Positions 41,836-50,544 of a stretch of DNA of 64,000 nt are shown here, one piece after another. This DNA comes from an uncultured Collinsella sp. (GTDB lineage Bacteria > Actinomycetota > Coriobacteriia > Coriobacteriales > Coriobacteriaceae). Position 1 is the stretch's first letter. Every line of letters starts with the position of its first letter. A program made the translations under genes and the position numbers. The stretch covers positions 248,001 through 312,000 of the forward strand of contig CAUDNY010000002.1 of NCBI GenBank assembly GCA_958450865.1, in the 5' to 3' direction. The notes below the pieces were generated by a model, which saw nothing but the letters and a program-made list of their open reading frames with translations, did not search any database and was not told where the DNA came from.

Positions 41836-43098
41836 CTACAACACGGCGCCCTCGGGCAGGTCGACGCGAACAACGTCCACGACATCTCCTGCCTTGAGCT
41901 CGCACGGTCCTTCGTCGATACGCAGCAGGCAGTTGGCCCGCTGCATCGTGCCGAGCAGCGCCGAATTCTGCGTCTTGGCCTCAGTCACCAACAGCTCACC
42001 AGTCTCGGGGTCGCGCAAAACCGTGGCGCGATCGAAGAAGCGTCGGTCCTGGCGCTTTTTCACACCGTGGGTAAGAGCCGCTCGTTGCGCGGGACGCGCC
42101 CCCTCGGCAAAACCACGCATCTTGCGAATCGCCGGGCGGGCGAGCATCTCAAAGCCCACATACGCCGCCGCGGGATTGCCCGAAAGCCCCAGATACGGCT
42201 TACCCCCGAGCAAGCCAAACGTGATGGCCTTGCCCGGACGCATCGAAATGCGATCGAACAGCACCTCGCCCTCGCGCTGGACCAGCGCCGTCACGTAGTC
42301 GTAATCGCCCGCCGAGGCGCCACCGCTCGTAATGACAAAATCGCACTCCCGCACAGCGCGATGCACCAGCTCGGCAATCGCCTGCCCATCATCGGGCGCA
42401 ATGCCGTAGAACACGGGCTCGGCTCCCGCATCGAGTGCTTCGGCCATCAACGCCGACGAATTGGAGTCGCGAATCTGCCCGCGCGCCGGCACGTTCCTCG
42501 GTGCGACCAGTTCCGTCCCCAGGGAGATAATGCCCACACGTGGGGCAGCGTGCACCTTCACGCTCGCGTATCCGGCGCTTGCCAGCAGGCCCGCGCCCGC
42601 CGGAGCCACAACCTCGCCAGCGCGCATCACGACGTCGCCGGCATGGGCCTCCTCGGCGGCAGAGCGAACGTTCTCCCCTACCTTGGCCGGCGCCGAGAAG
42701 CGAACGTGCGAGCCCTCGTTGCCGTCGCCATCAAGCACGTCGACGATCTCGTACTTCACCACGGCATCGGCACCTTCGGGTACCGGCGCGCCCGTCATGA
42801 TGCGGACTGTCTCGCCCGTGCCGATTGTGCCCTCAAACACATGGCCCGCGGCCTCGTGTCCGATAACGTCGAGCGTCACCGGCGCCTCGCCAGATGCCTG
42901 CGCCAAGTCCGCCGCGCGCACGGCATACCCGTCCATGGCGCTGTTAGCAAATGGCGAAATGTCGATATCGGCCACCGCGTCCTCGGCCAAAGGAAGACCG
43001 GCGGCCTGCCACACGGGAATCTCGACGAGATCGGTCGGAGCAACGTGCGACAGAACAATCGACTGCGCGTCCTCCAGCGGAATGAGTTTCTCTGCCAT
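41836..43098 (-). CDS. moeA: Molybdopterin molybdenumtransferase
   Basis: MoeA inserts molybdate into adenylylated molybdopterin. The protein has 420 residues in the usual four-domain order. Landmarks are DISPFANSAMDGYAVRAADL near residue 50, MTGAPVPEGADAVVKYE near 105, VGIISLGTELV near 180, TSGGASAGDYDYV near 250 and KPYLGLSGNPAAAYV near 300. The start ATG 43098 follows AAGAGGTG. It heads the moeA-mogA unit, divergent from the CLC gene; a TATACT element lies upstream at about 43160. Confidence 0.95.
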   Translation of the reverse strand: MAEKLIPLEDAQSIVLSHVAPTDLVEIPVWQAAGLPLAEDAVADIDISPFANSAMDGYAVRAADLAQASGEAPVTLDVIGHEAAGHVFEGTIGTGETVRIMTGAPVPEGADAVVKYEIVDVLDGDGNEGSHVRFSAPAKVGENVRSAAEEAHAGDVVMRAGEVVAPAGAGLLASAGYASVKVHAAPRVGIISLGTELVAPRNVPARGQIRDSNSSALMAEALDAGAEPVFYGIAPDDGQAIAELVHRAVRECDFVITSGGASAGDYDYVTALVQREGEVLFDRISMRPGKAITFGLLGGKPYLGLSGNPAAAYVGFEMLARPAIRKMRGFAEGARPAQRAALTHGVKKRQDRRFFDRATVLRDPETGELLVTEAKTQNSALLGTMQRANCLLRIDEGPCELKAGDVVDVVRVDLPEGAVL

Positions 43099-43273
43099 GT
43101 GCACCTCTTAATGCTACGGCGTACAACAGTGGCGCCGGTTCTTTATGCTTGTCTCAGTATAATCCCCCGACGCACGACCGCGACTCGGCCTGTACCCGCA
43201 AATACACCTGTCGGTTGCAGGCCGCGAAACAGAATAGAAACCAACCCACCGGCTCGTCGCGTTTACCGCGTTT

Positions 43274-43279
43274 TATAAT
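43274..43279 (+). promoter_or_regulatory. -10 element upstream of the CLC gene
   Basis: A consensus TATAAT sits 30 bases before the start codon; no convincing -35 is seen, so the transcription start is approximate. Confidence 0.5.
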
Positions 43280-43308
43280 GCTTGCGTTGCAACCTAAAAG
43301 AGGAACGT

Positions 43309-44730
43309 ATGGCTCATAACGACAAACCCGAAAGCGCAAACGAGGCGCAGGATCATTCCCAACCGCTCGACGACGGCGGCTTTTTCTCCCTTAACGACGT
43401 GATCACGGCAGGCAGGCAACAGCTCACCCGCTCCGAGCATCTCTTGGCTGCCGACACGCGCCGCAACGCCCGTAACCTACTCGCGAGCGCCAAGTTGCTC
43501 GTGCTCGTCGTCATCGTCTCGCTCGCCATGGGCGTTGCCGCTTGGGCGTTTTTGGCCTCGTTGAATATCGCGACCGACTATCGCGAGCACCATGCATGGA
43601 TTTACGCCCTGCTTCCCGTTGTGGGTGTGGCCACCGCATGGGTGTACAAAAACCACGGTCTTGCCGCCAAACGCGGCAACAATCTGGTCATCGACTCTGC
43701 CCTGGGCACACGACTCATCCACGCGCGCATGGCCATCCTCACGTTTGCGTGCTCCACGCTCACACACCTGACGGGCGGCTCGGCCGGCCGTGAGGGCGCC
43801 GCGGTACAGATCGGCGGCACCATCGCCAGCAATGTTTCGAACCTCGCTCATCTCAAAAAGCATGACCACCACGACCTCATGCTCGCCGGCATCTCGTCGG
43901 CCTTTGGCGCCGTGTTCGGCTCGCCCCTTGCCGGCGCGTTCTTTGGCATGGAGATGTGCTTTATCGGCAAAATCGACTACACCGCGGGGATCTACTGCCT
44001 GGTCGCCTCGTTTACCGGCTACTTTACATCGCTTGCCCTGGGTACCGAGTACGAGGCGAATGTCATCGCCAGCGTTCCCACCATGACGCCCAAAACGGTC
44101 GTCATCGTTGTTATCAGCGCCATTATCTTCGGTCTGACGGCACGCCTCTTTGCCTGGTCGGTTCGAACCGTCAAGAGCCTGTACGGTCGCTTTATCACCA
44201 ATTACCTTGCTCGCGCACTCGTGGGCGCGCTCGTGGTTTTGGCCGCCTATGCCCTCCTCGACGCCTGGAACTACGCCGGCCTTTCCACGTGGCTTTCCGG
44301 CGCCGGATTTGCGGGCAACACCACCCTGGCGGACGCAGCCATCAAGTTGGTCGTCACAGCGCTTACCCTGGGCGCGGGCTTCCAAGGCGGCGAGGTCACG
44401 CCCCTGTTTGGCATCGGTGCGGCACTCGGTGGCTGGATCGGCCGCCTCGTCGGAATCGACCCCAGCTTTCTGGCGGCGCTGGGCATGCTCGGCGTCTTCT
44501 GCGCCGGCCTTAACGTGCCCATCACCACCTGTATGATGGCCATCGACCTGTTCCACGGCACGGCCGCCGGGTTCTTTGTCATCGTGGCGTTTATCAGCTA
44601 TCTCGCCGGCGGCCACCGCGGCGTGTATCCCGCCCAGCGCATCATCTCACCCAAGCGCCGCTCGCTTATTGTGGACGAGGGCGGCACGGTGGCAGAGGCT
44701 ATCGAGCGTCACAACGACCTGATAGAGTAG
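43309..44730 (+). CDS. CLC-family anion channel/antiporter
   Basis: A 473-residue membrane protein of the CLC family with about ten or more helices. The gating-glutamate motif is GGSAGREGAAVQIGG near residue 165 and the later motif is GAGFQGGEVTPLFGIG near 365. The first chloride motif (GSGIP in E. coli ClcA) is not seen; KRGNNLVIDSA stands where it would be expected. Variation at that site is known in fluoride-specific CLC antiporters, so fluoride export is possible, but I cannot settle it. The N-terminal 50 residues are soluble and charged. The start ATG follows AAGAGGAACGT. It is followed by the lipid kinase gene. Confidence 0.85.
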   Translation: MAHNDKPESANEAQDHSQPLDDGGFFSLNDVITAGRQQLTRSEHLLAADTRRNARNLLASAKLLVLVVIVSLAMGVAAWAFLASLNIATDYREHHAWIYALLPVVGVATAWVYKNHGLAAKRGNNLVIDSALGTRLIHARMAILTFACSTLTHLTGGSAGREGAAVQIGGTIASNVSNLAHLKKHDHHDLMLAGISSAFGAVFGSPLAGAFFGMEMCFIGKIDYTAGIYCLVASFTGYFTSLALGTEYEANVIASVPTMTPKTVVIVVISAIIFGLTARLFAWSVRTVKSLYGRFITNYLARALVGALVVLAAYALLDAWNYAGLSTWLSGAGFAGNTTLADAAIKLVVTALTLGAGFQGGEVTPLFGIGAALGGWIGRLVGIDPSFLAALGMLGVFCAGLNVPITTCMMAIDLFHGTAAGFFVIVAFISYLAGGHRGVYPAQRIISPKRRSLIVDEGGTVAEAIERHNDLIE

Positions 44731-44817
44731 ACGTTAGTATTCGCCGTGCAGCCACAATCGGGGGCAATTCGACCTGAGCGCGACCGCACCGTCACGTCAT
44801 ACGCCAGGAGTCGCCCC

Positions 44818-45780
44818 ATGCACGCAACTGATTTTGGTCGCACGCTCATCATCGCCAACCCCACCGCCCAGTCGGGTGCGGCGCGCGAAGTCGCTGAGCG
44901 CCTGCAGCGCTTTTTGGACATGACTGCACGCGCATCCCAGTTTGACCTGGTGCTGACCGAGCGCATGGGACACGCCAAGGAGCTGGCCGCCCAGGCTCAG
45001 GGCTATCGCACCGTTATCGCGCTTGGCGGTGACGGCGTAATCCACGAGGTCGTCAACGGGCTTATGACGCAAAAGGAGGACGCACGCCCCGCTCTTGCCG
45101 TCCTGCCCGTGGGCTCCGGTAACGATTTTGCCCAGACGCTCGGCATCGACGATTTCTCCGGCAAGGATTTTGGCGCGCTGCTCACCTGCGATCTGCAGAG
45201 TCAGGACATCGGGTGCATTCGCTCGTGGAGCCCTGCGAGCGGCAGCGGCGAGGCTACCGTTGAGTACTACGACCAGACGCTTTCGGTCGGTATTGACGCC
45301 GCCATCGGCCTGGGCACCACCGAGCTGCGCAAAAAGACGGGCCTCGCCGGCGCTCCGCTCTACACCCTCTCGGGCCTTGAGCAGTTTGGCCTGCGCTACC
45401 GCAACTATCCCATGACGGTGAGCTTTGACGGTGCGCCCGCCGAGCGCGTGCGGGCGATTATCATGGCGATTCAGCTGGGCCCCACCTATGGTTCGGGCTA
45501 TCGCATCTGCCCCGACGCCGACCCGTGCGACGGCACACTCGACGTCTGCTACGCCTGCGGCCCCGTTCCGCGCGCGGTCGCGCTTCCCATGTTCCTTTCG
45601 GCCAAAGATGGCCACCATACCAAGCTGCCACCGGTTCGCATGCGCCGTTGTCGCCATGCCGAGCTTACCTTTGAGGAGCCCGACTACCCCATCCAGGCCG
45701 ACGGCGAGCCCATCGTCGCCTCGCGCATCGAGGTCGACGTCCTCGGCGGAGCCCTCCACGTCTGGCACCCCACCCACTAA
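44818..45780 (+). CDS. Diacylglycerol/lipid kinase family protein
   Basis: A DAGK-catalytic-domain protein of 320 residues, similar to DagK/YegS, which phosphorylates diacylglycerol or related lipids. The nucleotide-binding motif IALGGDGVIHEVVNGL is near residue 70, VLPVGSGNDFAQTLG near 97 and the final SDG-like IQADGEPI near 298. The start ATG 44818 has AGGAG eight bases upstream. It is followed by a perfect palindrome at 45788-45858 that could terminate transcription from both sides. Confidence 0.88.
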   Translation: MHATDFGRTLIIANPTAQSGAAREVAERLQRFLDMTARASQFDLVLTERMGHAKELAAQAQGYRTVIALGGDGVIHEVVNGLMTQKEDARPALAVLPVGSGNDFAQTLGIDDFSGKDFGALLTCDLQSQDIGCIRSWSPASGSGEATVEYYDQTLSVGIDAAIGLGTTELRKKTGLAGAPLYTLSGLEQFGLRYRNYPMTVSFDGAPAERVRAIIMAIQLGPTYGSGYRICPDADPCDGTLDVCYACGPVPRAVALPMFLSAKDGHHTKLPPVRMRRCRHAELTFEEPDYPIQADGEPIVASRIEVDVLGGALHVWHPTH

Positions 45781-45787
45781 CCCCACC

Positions 45788-45858
45788 TAAGTTGCGGTGA
45801 AATAGGGACTGTTTATGCATCTAAAGCCGCAAAACAGTCCCTATTTCACCGCAACTTA
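45788..45858. repeat. Perfect 27-bp inverted repeat of the GCGGTGAAATAG family
   Basis: Arms 45788-45814 and 45832-45858 are exact reverse complements around a 17-base loop. The outer part of the arm is nearly the same as that of the element at 28794-28864, and the inner part carries GGGACTGTTT. It lies between convergent genes and probably works as a bidirectional terminator, but its sequence conservation points to a dispersed repeat. Confidence 0.85.
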
Positions 45859-45867
45859 TTGAGGAGA

Positions 45868-46248
45868 TCATTCCTCCCCGCCTGGCTTGCGACGGTTGGC
45901 CTTTTTAATCGCGTTGAAGTGCTTATCGTTGAGCCTGCGCTGGCGCGATCGCTGTGGCACTTTGGTCTTTACGCGTCGGCGCGGCGGACGGCCACGACGC
46001 TCAAGCTCTGTCCTCAGCTTACGCAGACAGCAGCTACGATTCTGAAACTGACTGCGGCTCTCGCGCGCCGTCACGGTAATCCCCGAAGGGATATGTTTCA
46101 TGCGCACCGCCGAGTCCGTCGTGTTCACGCCCTGTCCGCCCGGGCCCGTCGCGCGAAACACCTGCACCTCGCAATCGCGTGCCAACTCCTCGACCGACAT
46201 CTCGGCATAGCGCGCATACTCGCGCCATCCCATCTTGTTCTCATCCAT
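45868..46248 (-). CDS. Release-factor-like peptidyl-tRNA hydrolase (GGQ domain only)
   Basis: A 126-residue protein with the class-I release factor GGQ motif in FRATGPGGQGVNTTDSAVRM near residues 36-55, but no codon-recognition domain, and a basic C-terminal tail (KKANRRKPGGEE). This fits the ArfB/PrfH-like group that frees stalled ribosomes. PrfH is longer, at about 200 residues, so an ArfB-type role is more likely. The start ATG 46248 is preceded by GGGGAGGTG. The gene is monocistronic, between two palindromic repeats. Confidence 0.82.
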   Translation of the reverse strand: MDENKMGWREYARYAEMSVEELARDCEVQVFRATGPGGQGVNTTDSAVRMKHIPSGITVTARESRSQFQNRSCCLRKLRTELERRGRPPRRRVKTKVPQRSRQRRLNDKHFNAIKKANRRKPGGEE

Positions 46249-46273
46249 ATCAACACCTCCCCTCATACAAAAA

Positions 46274-46304
46274 ATGTGACAAAGGGACAGTCCCTTTGTC
46301 ACAT
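46274..46304. repeat. Perfect 15-bp palindrome of the GTGACAAAGGGAC family
   Basis: ATGTGACAAAGGGAC and its exact complement are separated by a single base. A one-mismatch copy lies at 54482-54508. The GGGACAG core is shared with the palindromes at 5011 and 45788, suggesting related origin. Confidence 0.82.
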
Positions 46305-46331
46305 CGCATACCAATCGCTTGTGTTGCGCAC

Positions 46332-46910
46332 CTAGGCGAACGTGATCTCGCCGTTCTCGCAGTCCATTTCGGCGATACGGGCAAGGCTCTCAACGCGGAA
46401 GCCGCGCTCGCGGAGCTTATCGCCACCGCCCTGGAAGCCCTTCTCAACGGCGATGCCAATGCCGGCAACCTCGGCGCCCGCAGCCTCGCAGATCTTAATA
46501 AGGCCCTCAAGCGCGCAACCGTTGGCCAGGAAGTCGTCGATAATCAGGACCTTATCGCCCTCGGACAGGAAACGCTTACCCACGATAACCGGGTACTCCT
46601 TCTGCTTGGTAAAGGAGTAGATGGTCGTGGCATACTGCTCGCCGTCGAGGTTGATGGACTGTGCCTTCTTGGCAAAGACCACCGGCACGCCGCCAAAATG
46701 CTGGGCCGCAATGCAAGCCATGCCAATGCCCGAAGCCTCGATCGTCAGGATCTTGTTGATCTCGACACCCTCGAACAGACGGGCCCACTCGGCGCCCATA
46801 TGGTCGAACAGCTCAACGTCGCACTGGTGGTTGAGGAAGGCATCAACCTTAAGGACGTTACCGGCCTTTACGATGCCGTCATGGCGAATACGATCCTCAA
46901 GCTCCTGCAT
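46332..46910 (-). CDS. xpt: Xanthine phosphoribosyltransferase
   Basis: Xpt converts xanthine and PRPP to XMP in purine salvage. The 192-residue length fits. The PRPP-binding loop is VLIIDDFLANGCAL near residues 122-135, and LTIEASGIGMA near 55 and NHQCDVELF near 27 are family features. The start ATG 46910 was chosen by length; upstream AGAAGGGG serves as ribosome-binding site. I saw no purine riboswitch in the 160-base leader (46911-47070). The link to the xanthine-dehydrogenase-type enzyme 45 kb away is only thematic. Confidence 0.92.
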   Translation of the reverse strand: MQELEDRIRHDGIVKAGNVLKVDAFLNHQCDVELFDHMGAEWARLFEGVEINKILTIEASGIGMACIAAQHFGGVPVVFAKKAQSINLDGEQYATTIYSFTKQKEYPVIVGKRFLSEGDKVLIIDDFLANGCALEGLIKICEAAGAEVAGIGIAVEKGFQGGGDKLRERGFRVESLARIAEMDCENGEITFA

Positions 46911-47070
46911 GGCGCAACCCCTTCTCGCGGCAACGATACCGCGCGATTAATAAACGTTGTTCGATAGTCTACCACGGACCGACCCCCGCCCGCCCCACAA
47001 GCCGCATCGCACCATAAAGCTGCAAGACCAGTAGATAGGCCCGATTCGTGGCAGACAGCCTCCCAACACG

Positions 47071-48375
47071 CTAATGCCGGGTGCGCGTCCTCACCAAACG
47101 TACCAATGTGAGCGCAAAGCCCACGGTAGCAACGGCCATCAGCACGTAGAATACCAAACGGAAGCCAAAGAGGAACACGTCCGGACGACCCGCCACATAG
47201 CTCGTGACCGTCTTGCCCATCGCCGCGCTCGTCTGTCCATACAGGATGCGCGACGCCGCCGTAATACCCAGCGCTATGCCCGCATAGCGCGCCAAGCTGC
47301 TCAAGCTGCCCGCAAAGCCAAGCGCCTCACGCGGAGCCGAACCCATATACAGCGAATTATTGGGACTCTGGAAGATCGACGTGCCGCACGACATAAACGC
47401 GACGCAGCACACAATCATCAAGACGGAAGAGTGCTCGTCAAGCGTGCTCACCGCAAAGAGACCGCACACGTACACGCCCAGGCCAACGGCCGTGGGCGCT
47501 TCACAACCAACACGGTCGGACACCGAGCCCGAAAGCGGGCCCACAAAGGCATTCACGACCGGCATCGCCACAAACAACAGGCCGGAGATATCGGAGCTAA
47601 AGCCGTGGGCATCCTGAAAGTAGAACGGCAACACAAACTCGGAGGCACCGATACCCACGAACACGATAAGCATGCAAGCCAGGTTAATCGTGAAAGCCGA
47701 GCTCGCAAAGCAGCGACGCGCCGCCTCTGTCAACGGCATAGGGCGTTCGCCAGCCTCCGGCTTCACATGCGGCAGCGTATAGAGTCCCACGATAAACGAG
47801 ATTACGCCAATGGGCAGATTGATAAGGAAGATGCTCTCCCAGGGAAAGCTCGCCACCAGCACGCCGCCGAGCACGGGGCCGCACATCATGCCAAGAGCCA
47901 CAAAGGTCGCCAGAATGCCCATGGCACGGCCGCGCTCACGCGCCGGAAACGACTCGGTAATGATGCCCATATTGTTGGCCATCGCGGCGGCACAGCCAAT
48001 GCCCTGCACGAAACGCGCCAAGATAAGCACCTCGAGCGAAGCCGAAAGCCCGCAAAGCAACGAGCCACCCGTAAAGACGATTACACCAAGCTGGAACACA
48101 TTCACCTTGCCGCGCACATCGCCCAAGCGGCCAAACGGCAGCATGGCGACGCACGTCGCGAGCAGATACACCGAGCTCACGAGCTGAATGCGGTCGAGAC
48201 CCACCCCCAGCTCCTTTTGCATCACTGGGAGCGCCACCGTCACGATGCTCGCATCCAGACACGCCATAAAGGTCATGACGAGCACGGTGAACAGAATCGC
48301 CCATTTATTCTTACCGTGGGTGTCGCCCTCTAGGGCAATGTGTTCGCGGCGCAGCTGCTCGGCAGTTTTCTCCAT
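47071..48375 (-). CDS. MFS transporter, DHA2-like drug efflux family
   Basis: A 434-residue membrane protein with about 12-14 helices. The first helix region ends LDASIVTVALPVMQKEL near residue 35, a typical DHA2/EmrB pattern, and GRLGDVRGK near 80 is MFS motif A. The family exports drugs or small metabolites by proton antiport; the substrate is unknown. No regulator is adjacent. The start ATG 48375 is preceded by AGAAAGGAT. It is transcribed separately from metY, whose terminator lies between them. Confidence 0.88.
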   Translation of the reverse strand: MEKTAEQLRREHIALEGDTHGKNKWAILFTVLVMTFMACLDASIVTVALPVMQKELGVGLDRIQLVSSVYLLATCVAMLPFGRLGDVRGKVNVFQLGVIVFTGGSLLCGLSASLEVLILARFVQGIGCAAAMANNMGIITESFPARERGRAMGILATFVALGMMCGPVLGGVLVASFPWESIFLINLPIGVISFIVGLYTLPHVKPEAGERPMPLTEAARRCFASSAFTINLACMLIVFVGIGASEFVLPFYFQDAHGFSSDISGLLFVAMPVVNAFVGPLSGSVSDRVGCEAPTAVGLGVYVCGLFAVSTLDEHSSVLMIVCCVAFMSCGTSIFQSPNNSLYMGSAPREALGFAGSLSSLARYAGIALGITAASRILYGQTSAAMGKTVTSYVAGRPDVFLFGFRLVFYVLMAVATVGFALTLVRLVRTRTRH

Positions 48376-48400
48376 GTATATCCTTTCTATCGTGCAACGC

Positions 48401-48447
48401 AAAAACGGGACCCCAATCGCCTACAAACGGACACGATCGGGGTCCCG
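48401..48447 (-). terminator. Terminator of metY
   Basis: CGGGACCCCAATCG (48406-48419) pairs with CGATCGGGGTCCCG (48434-48447) with one bulge; the minus strand then reads TTTTTG. Confidence 0.85.
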
Positions 48448-48516
48448 CCTACGGAATCGGAACTATGAGGACGTCGTCAGCCGAAAAGCCGTCCCACGCC
48501 TCGCACGCACGCTAGC

Positions 48517-49800
48517 CTAGCACTGCTCGAGTGCCTGCTCAAGGTCGGCAATCAGATCGGCCGTGTCCTCGAGGCCGCACGACAGGCGCACCATGTCGGC
48601 GGAGATGCCACAGGCGATGAGCTCCTCATCGTTCATCTGGCGGTGCGTAGCGTTAGCGGGATGCAGGCAGCAGGTGCGGGCGTCGGCCACATGCGTGGCG
48701 ATCTGGGCGAGCTTGAGGCTCTTCATAAAGGTCTCGGCCGCCGCGCGACCACCATTAAAGCCAAAGCTCACAACGCCGCAGGTACCGTTTGGCATGTACT
48801 TCTGAGCGAGGTCATAGTACTTGTCGCCCTCCAGGCCCGGATAGCTCACGAAGCGCACCTTGGGATGGCTCTGCAGGAACTTGGCAACGGCCAGGCCGTT
48901 CTCGCAATGACGCGGCATGCGCACATGCAGGCTCTCGAGCGAGCTGTTCAAGAAGAACGCCGCCTGCGGGTTCTGCATGGGGCCAAGATCGCGCATGAGC
49001 TGCGCGGTGGCCTTGGTAATGAAGGCGCCCTCGCGACCGAACTTCTCGGCATAGGTCACGCCATGGTAGCTCTCGTCAGGCGTGGTGAGACCCGGGAACT
49101 TGTCCGCATGGGCCATCCAGTCAAACTGGCCGTGGTCGACGATCACGCCGCCCAGGTAGGCAGCATGTCCATCCATGTACTTGGTGGTGGAGTGCGTAAC
49201 GATGTCGGCGCCCCACTCAAAGGGACGGCACATCACGGGCGTCGGGAAGGTGTTGTCGACCATCAACGGCACACCGTGGTCATGTGCGGCCTTGGCAAAG
49301 CGCTCAATATCGAGCACGGCAAGGGCGGGGTTTGCGATCGTCTCGCCAAAGACGAGCTTTGTGTTGGGCTGGAAGGCTGCCTCAAGCTCCTCATCGGTGC
49401 AGTCGGGGGCAACGAACGTGCAGGTCAAGCCCATGCGACCCATGGTGTGGGCGAGCAGGTTATACGTACCGCCGTAAATGGCAGAGCTTGCGACCACGTG
49501 ATCGCCGGCACCGGCAACGTTAAAGATCGCGAGGAAGTTCGCAGCCATGCCCGAACTCGTGAGCATCGCTGCGGTGCCGCCCTCCATCTCGCAGATCTTG
49601 GCGGCAACCAAATCGCACGTGGGGTTCTGCAGACGGCTGTAGAAGTAGCCAGACTCCTCCAGGTCAAACAGCTTGCCCATGTGCTCCGACGTGTCGTACT
49701 TCCACGTGGTGGACTGGTAGATGGGCACCTGGCGCGGCTCCGCATCTCCCGGGTGATAGCCGCCCTGAACACATGTAGTACCGATAGTCTGCTCGCTCAT
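48517..49800 (-). CDS. metY: O-acetylhomoserine sulfhydrylase / cystathionine-type PLP enzyme
   Basis: A Cys/Met-metabolism PLP enzyme of 427 residues that most likely makes homocysteine from O-acetylhomoserine and sulfide. The PLP lysine is in ADIVTHSTTKYMDGH near residue 208; YSRLQNPT near 56 and TSSGMAANFLAIF near 82 are family features. The length above 420 is typical of MetY rather than of MetB or MetC (about 385). The start ATG at 49800 follows AAGGGAGCTAG. I did not find a T-box or SAM riboswitch in the 230-base upstream region shared with the divergent C_GCAxxG gene. Methionine-gamma-lyase activity is a possible alternative. Confidence 0.85.
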   Translation of the reverse strand: MSEQTIGTTCVQGGYHPGDAEPRQVPIYQSTTWKYDTSEHMGKLFDLEESGYFYSRLQNPTCDLVAAKICEMEGGTAAMLTSSGMAANFLAIFNVAGAGDHVVASSAIYGGTYNLLAHTMGRMGLTCTFVAPDCTDEELEAAFQPNTKLVFGETIANPALAVLDIERFAKAAHDHGVPLMVDNTFPTPVMCRPFEWGADIVTHSTTKYMDGHAAYLGGVIVDHGQFDWMAHADKFPGLTTPDESYHGVTYAEKFGREGAFITKATAQLMRDLGPMQNPQAAFFLNSSLESLHVRMPRHCENGLAVAKFLQSHPKVRFVSYPGLEGDKYYDLAQKYMPNGTCGVVSFGFNGGRAAAETFMKSLKLAQIATHVADARTCCLHPANATHRQMNDEELIACGISADMVRLSCGLEDTADLIADLEQALEQC

Positions 49801-49985
49801 ATCTAGCTCCCTTACCTGGGTTACGTTTTATTCGGTTCACGATACCGCTACCCTGCACCCCTCTCAACCCATCCCCAAGGTAGGTTATGGGACAAATTGA
49901 TTAGGGGTATTTATCTCAAGCCTTGGGCATTTGCTCGATAGATAAAAATGAGGCATACATGAAGCTCTCGATGATTACATGCCCC

Positions 49986-50017
49986 GTCACGGGTACCATA
50001 GGCGGGTACACCGTGAC
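49986..50017. promoter_or_regulatory. Inverted repeat upstream of the C_GCAxxG gene
   Basis: GTCACGG and CCGTGAC flank GTACC and GGGTAC, forming a nested dyad of 32 bases that ends two bases before the ribosome-binding site. It could be an operator or a 5'-UTR hairpin; no regulator gene is adjacent. Confidence 0.5.
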
Positions 50018-50030
50018 CAAGGAGACAACG

Positions 50031-50477
50031 ATGAAGCAGATCGATACCACCCAGCTCGACACCGCCGCCTGCCAGGCTCAGGCTGCCGAGTACCATGCCC
50101 GCGGCTTTAACTGCGCGCAGGCCGTCGCCTGCACGCTCGCGCCCGCCGTCGGGCTCGACCCCCAGGTCGCCTTTACCCTCACCGAGGGCTTTGGCGCCGG
50201 CATGGGCGGCATGACCGAAACCTGCGGTGCTATCTCGGGCGCCGTGGCCATCATGGGCTTTGTGATGAGCGACGGCATGGAAAACCCCAAGACCAAGGGC
50301 CAGACCTACAAGCTGTCACGCGAGATCGCCAAGCGTTTTGGCGAGAAGAACACGACGACCGTCTGCGGCACGCTCAAGGGCATCGGATCGGACAAGGGTC
50401 CGCTCCGCAGCTGCCCCGGCTGCATCGACGATGCCGTCGAGATTGCCTGCGATGTGCTAAAGCAGCTCGCCGAGTAA
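50031..50477 (+). CDS. C_GCAxxG_C_C family redox protein
   Basis: A 148-residue protein with the family cysteine series: CAQAVACTLAP near residue 28, MTETCGAISGAVAIMG near 61, VCGTL near 109 and LRSCPGCIDDAVEIAC near 125. These proteins are thought to be redox or metal-binding and are often beside transporters or oxidoreductases; function is unproven. The start ATG 50031 follows CAAGGAGAC. An inverted repeat overlaps the leader. It is convergent with yigZ. Confidence 0.82.
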   Translation: MKQIDTTQLDTAACQAQAAEYHARGFNCAQAVACTLAPAVGLDPQVAFTLTEGFGAGMGGMTETCGAISGAVAIMGFVMSDGMENPKTKGQTYKLSREIAKRFGEKNTTTVCGTLKGIGSDKGPLRSCPGCIDDAVEIACDVLKQLAE

Positions 50478-50494
50478 ACGGCTGCAACAGAAAT

Positions 50495-50541
50495 CGACGG
50501 CCGGCGCGCTTGGGATTCATCCAAAAGCACGCCGGCCGTCG
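50495..50541. terminator. Bidirectional hairpin between the C_GCAxxG gene and yigZ
   Basis: CGACGGCCGGCG and CGCCGGCCGTCG arms form a GC-rich stem with an unpaired middle. It lies between convergent genes. The U-tract is weak on both strands. Confidence 0.65.
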
Positions 50542-50544
50542 CCG

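Noticed and set aside
46911..47070. Purine riboswitch before xpt
   Set aside because: The conserved TATA/loop sequences of the purine aptamer are not present in the leader.
49801..49985. SAM or T-box riboswitch upstream of metY
   Set aside because: I found no conserved aptamer or T-box sequence in the leader.
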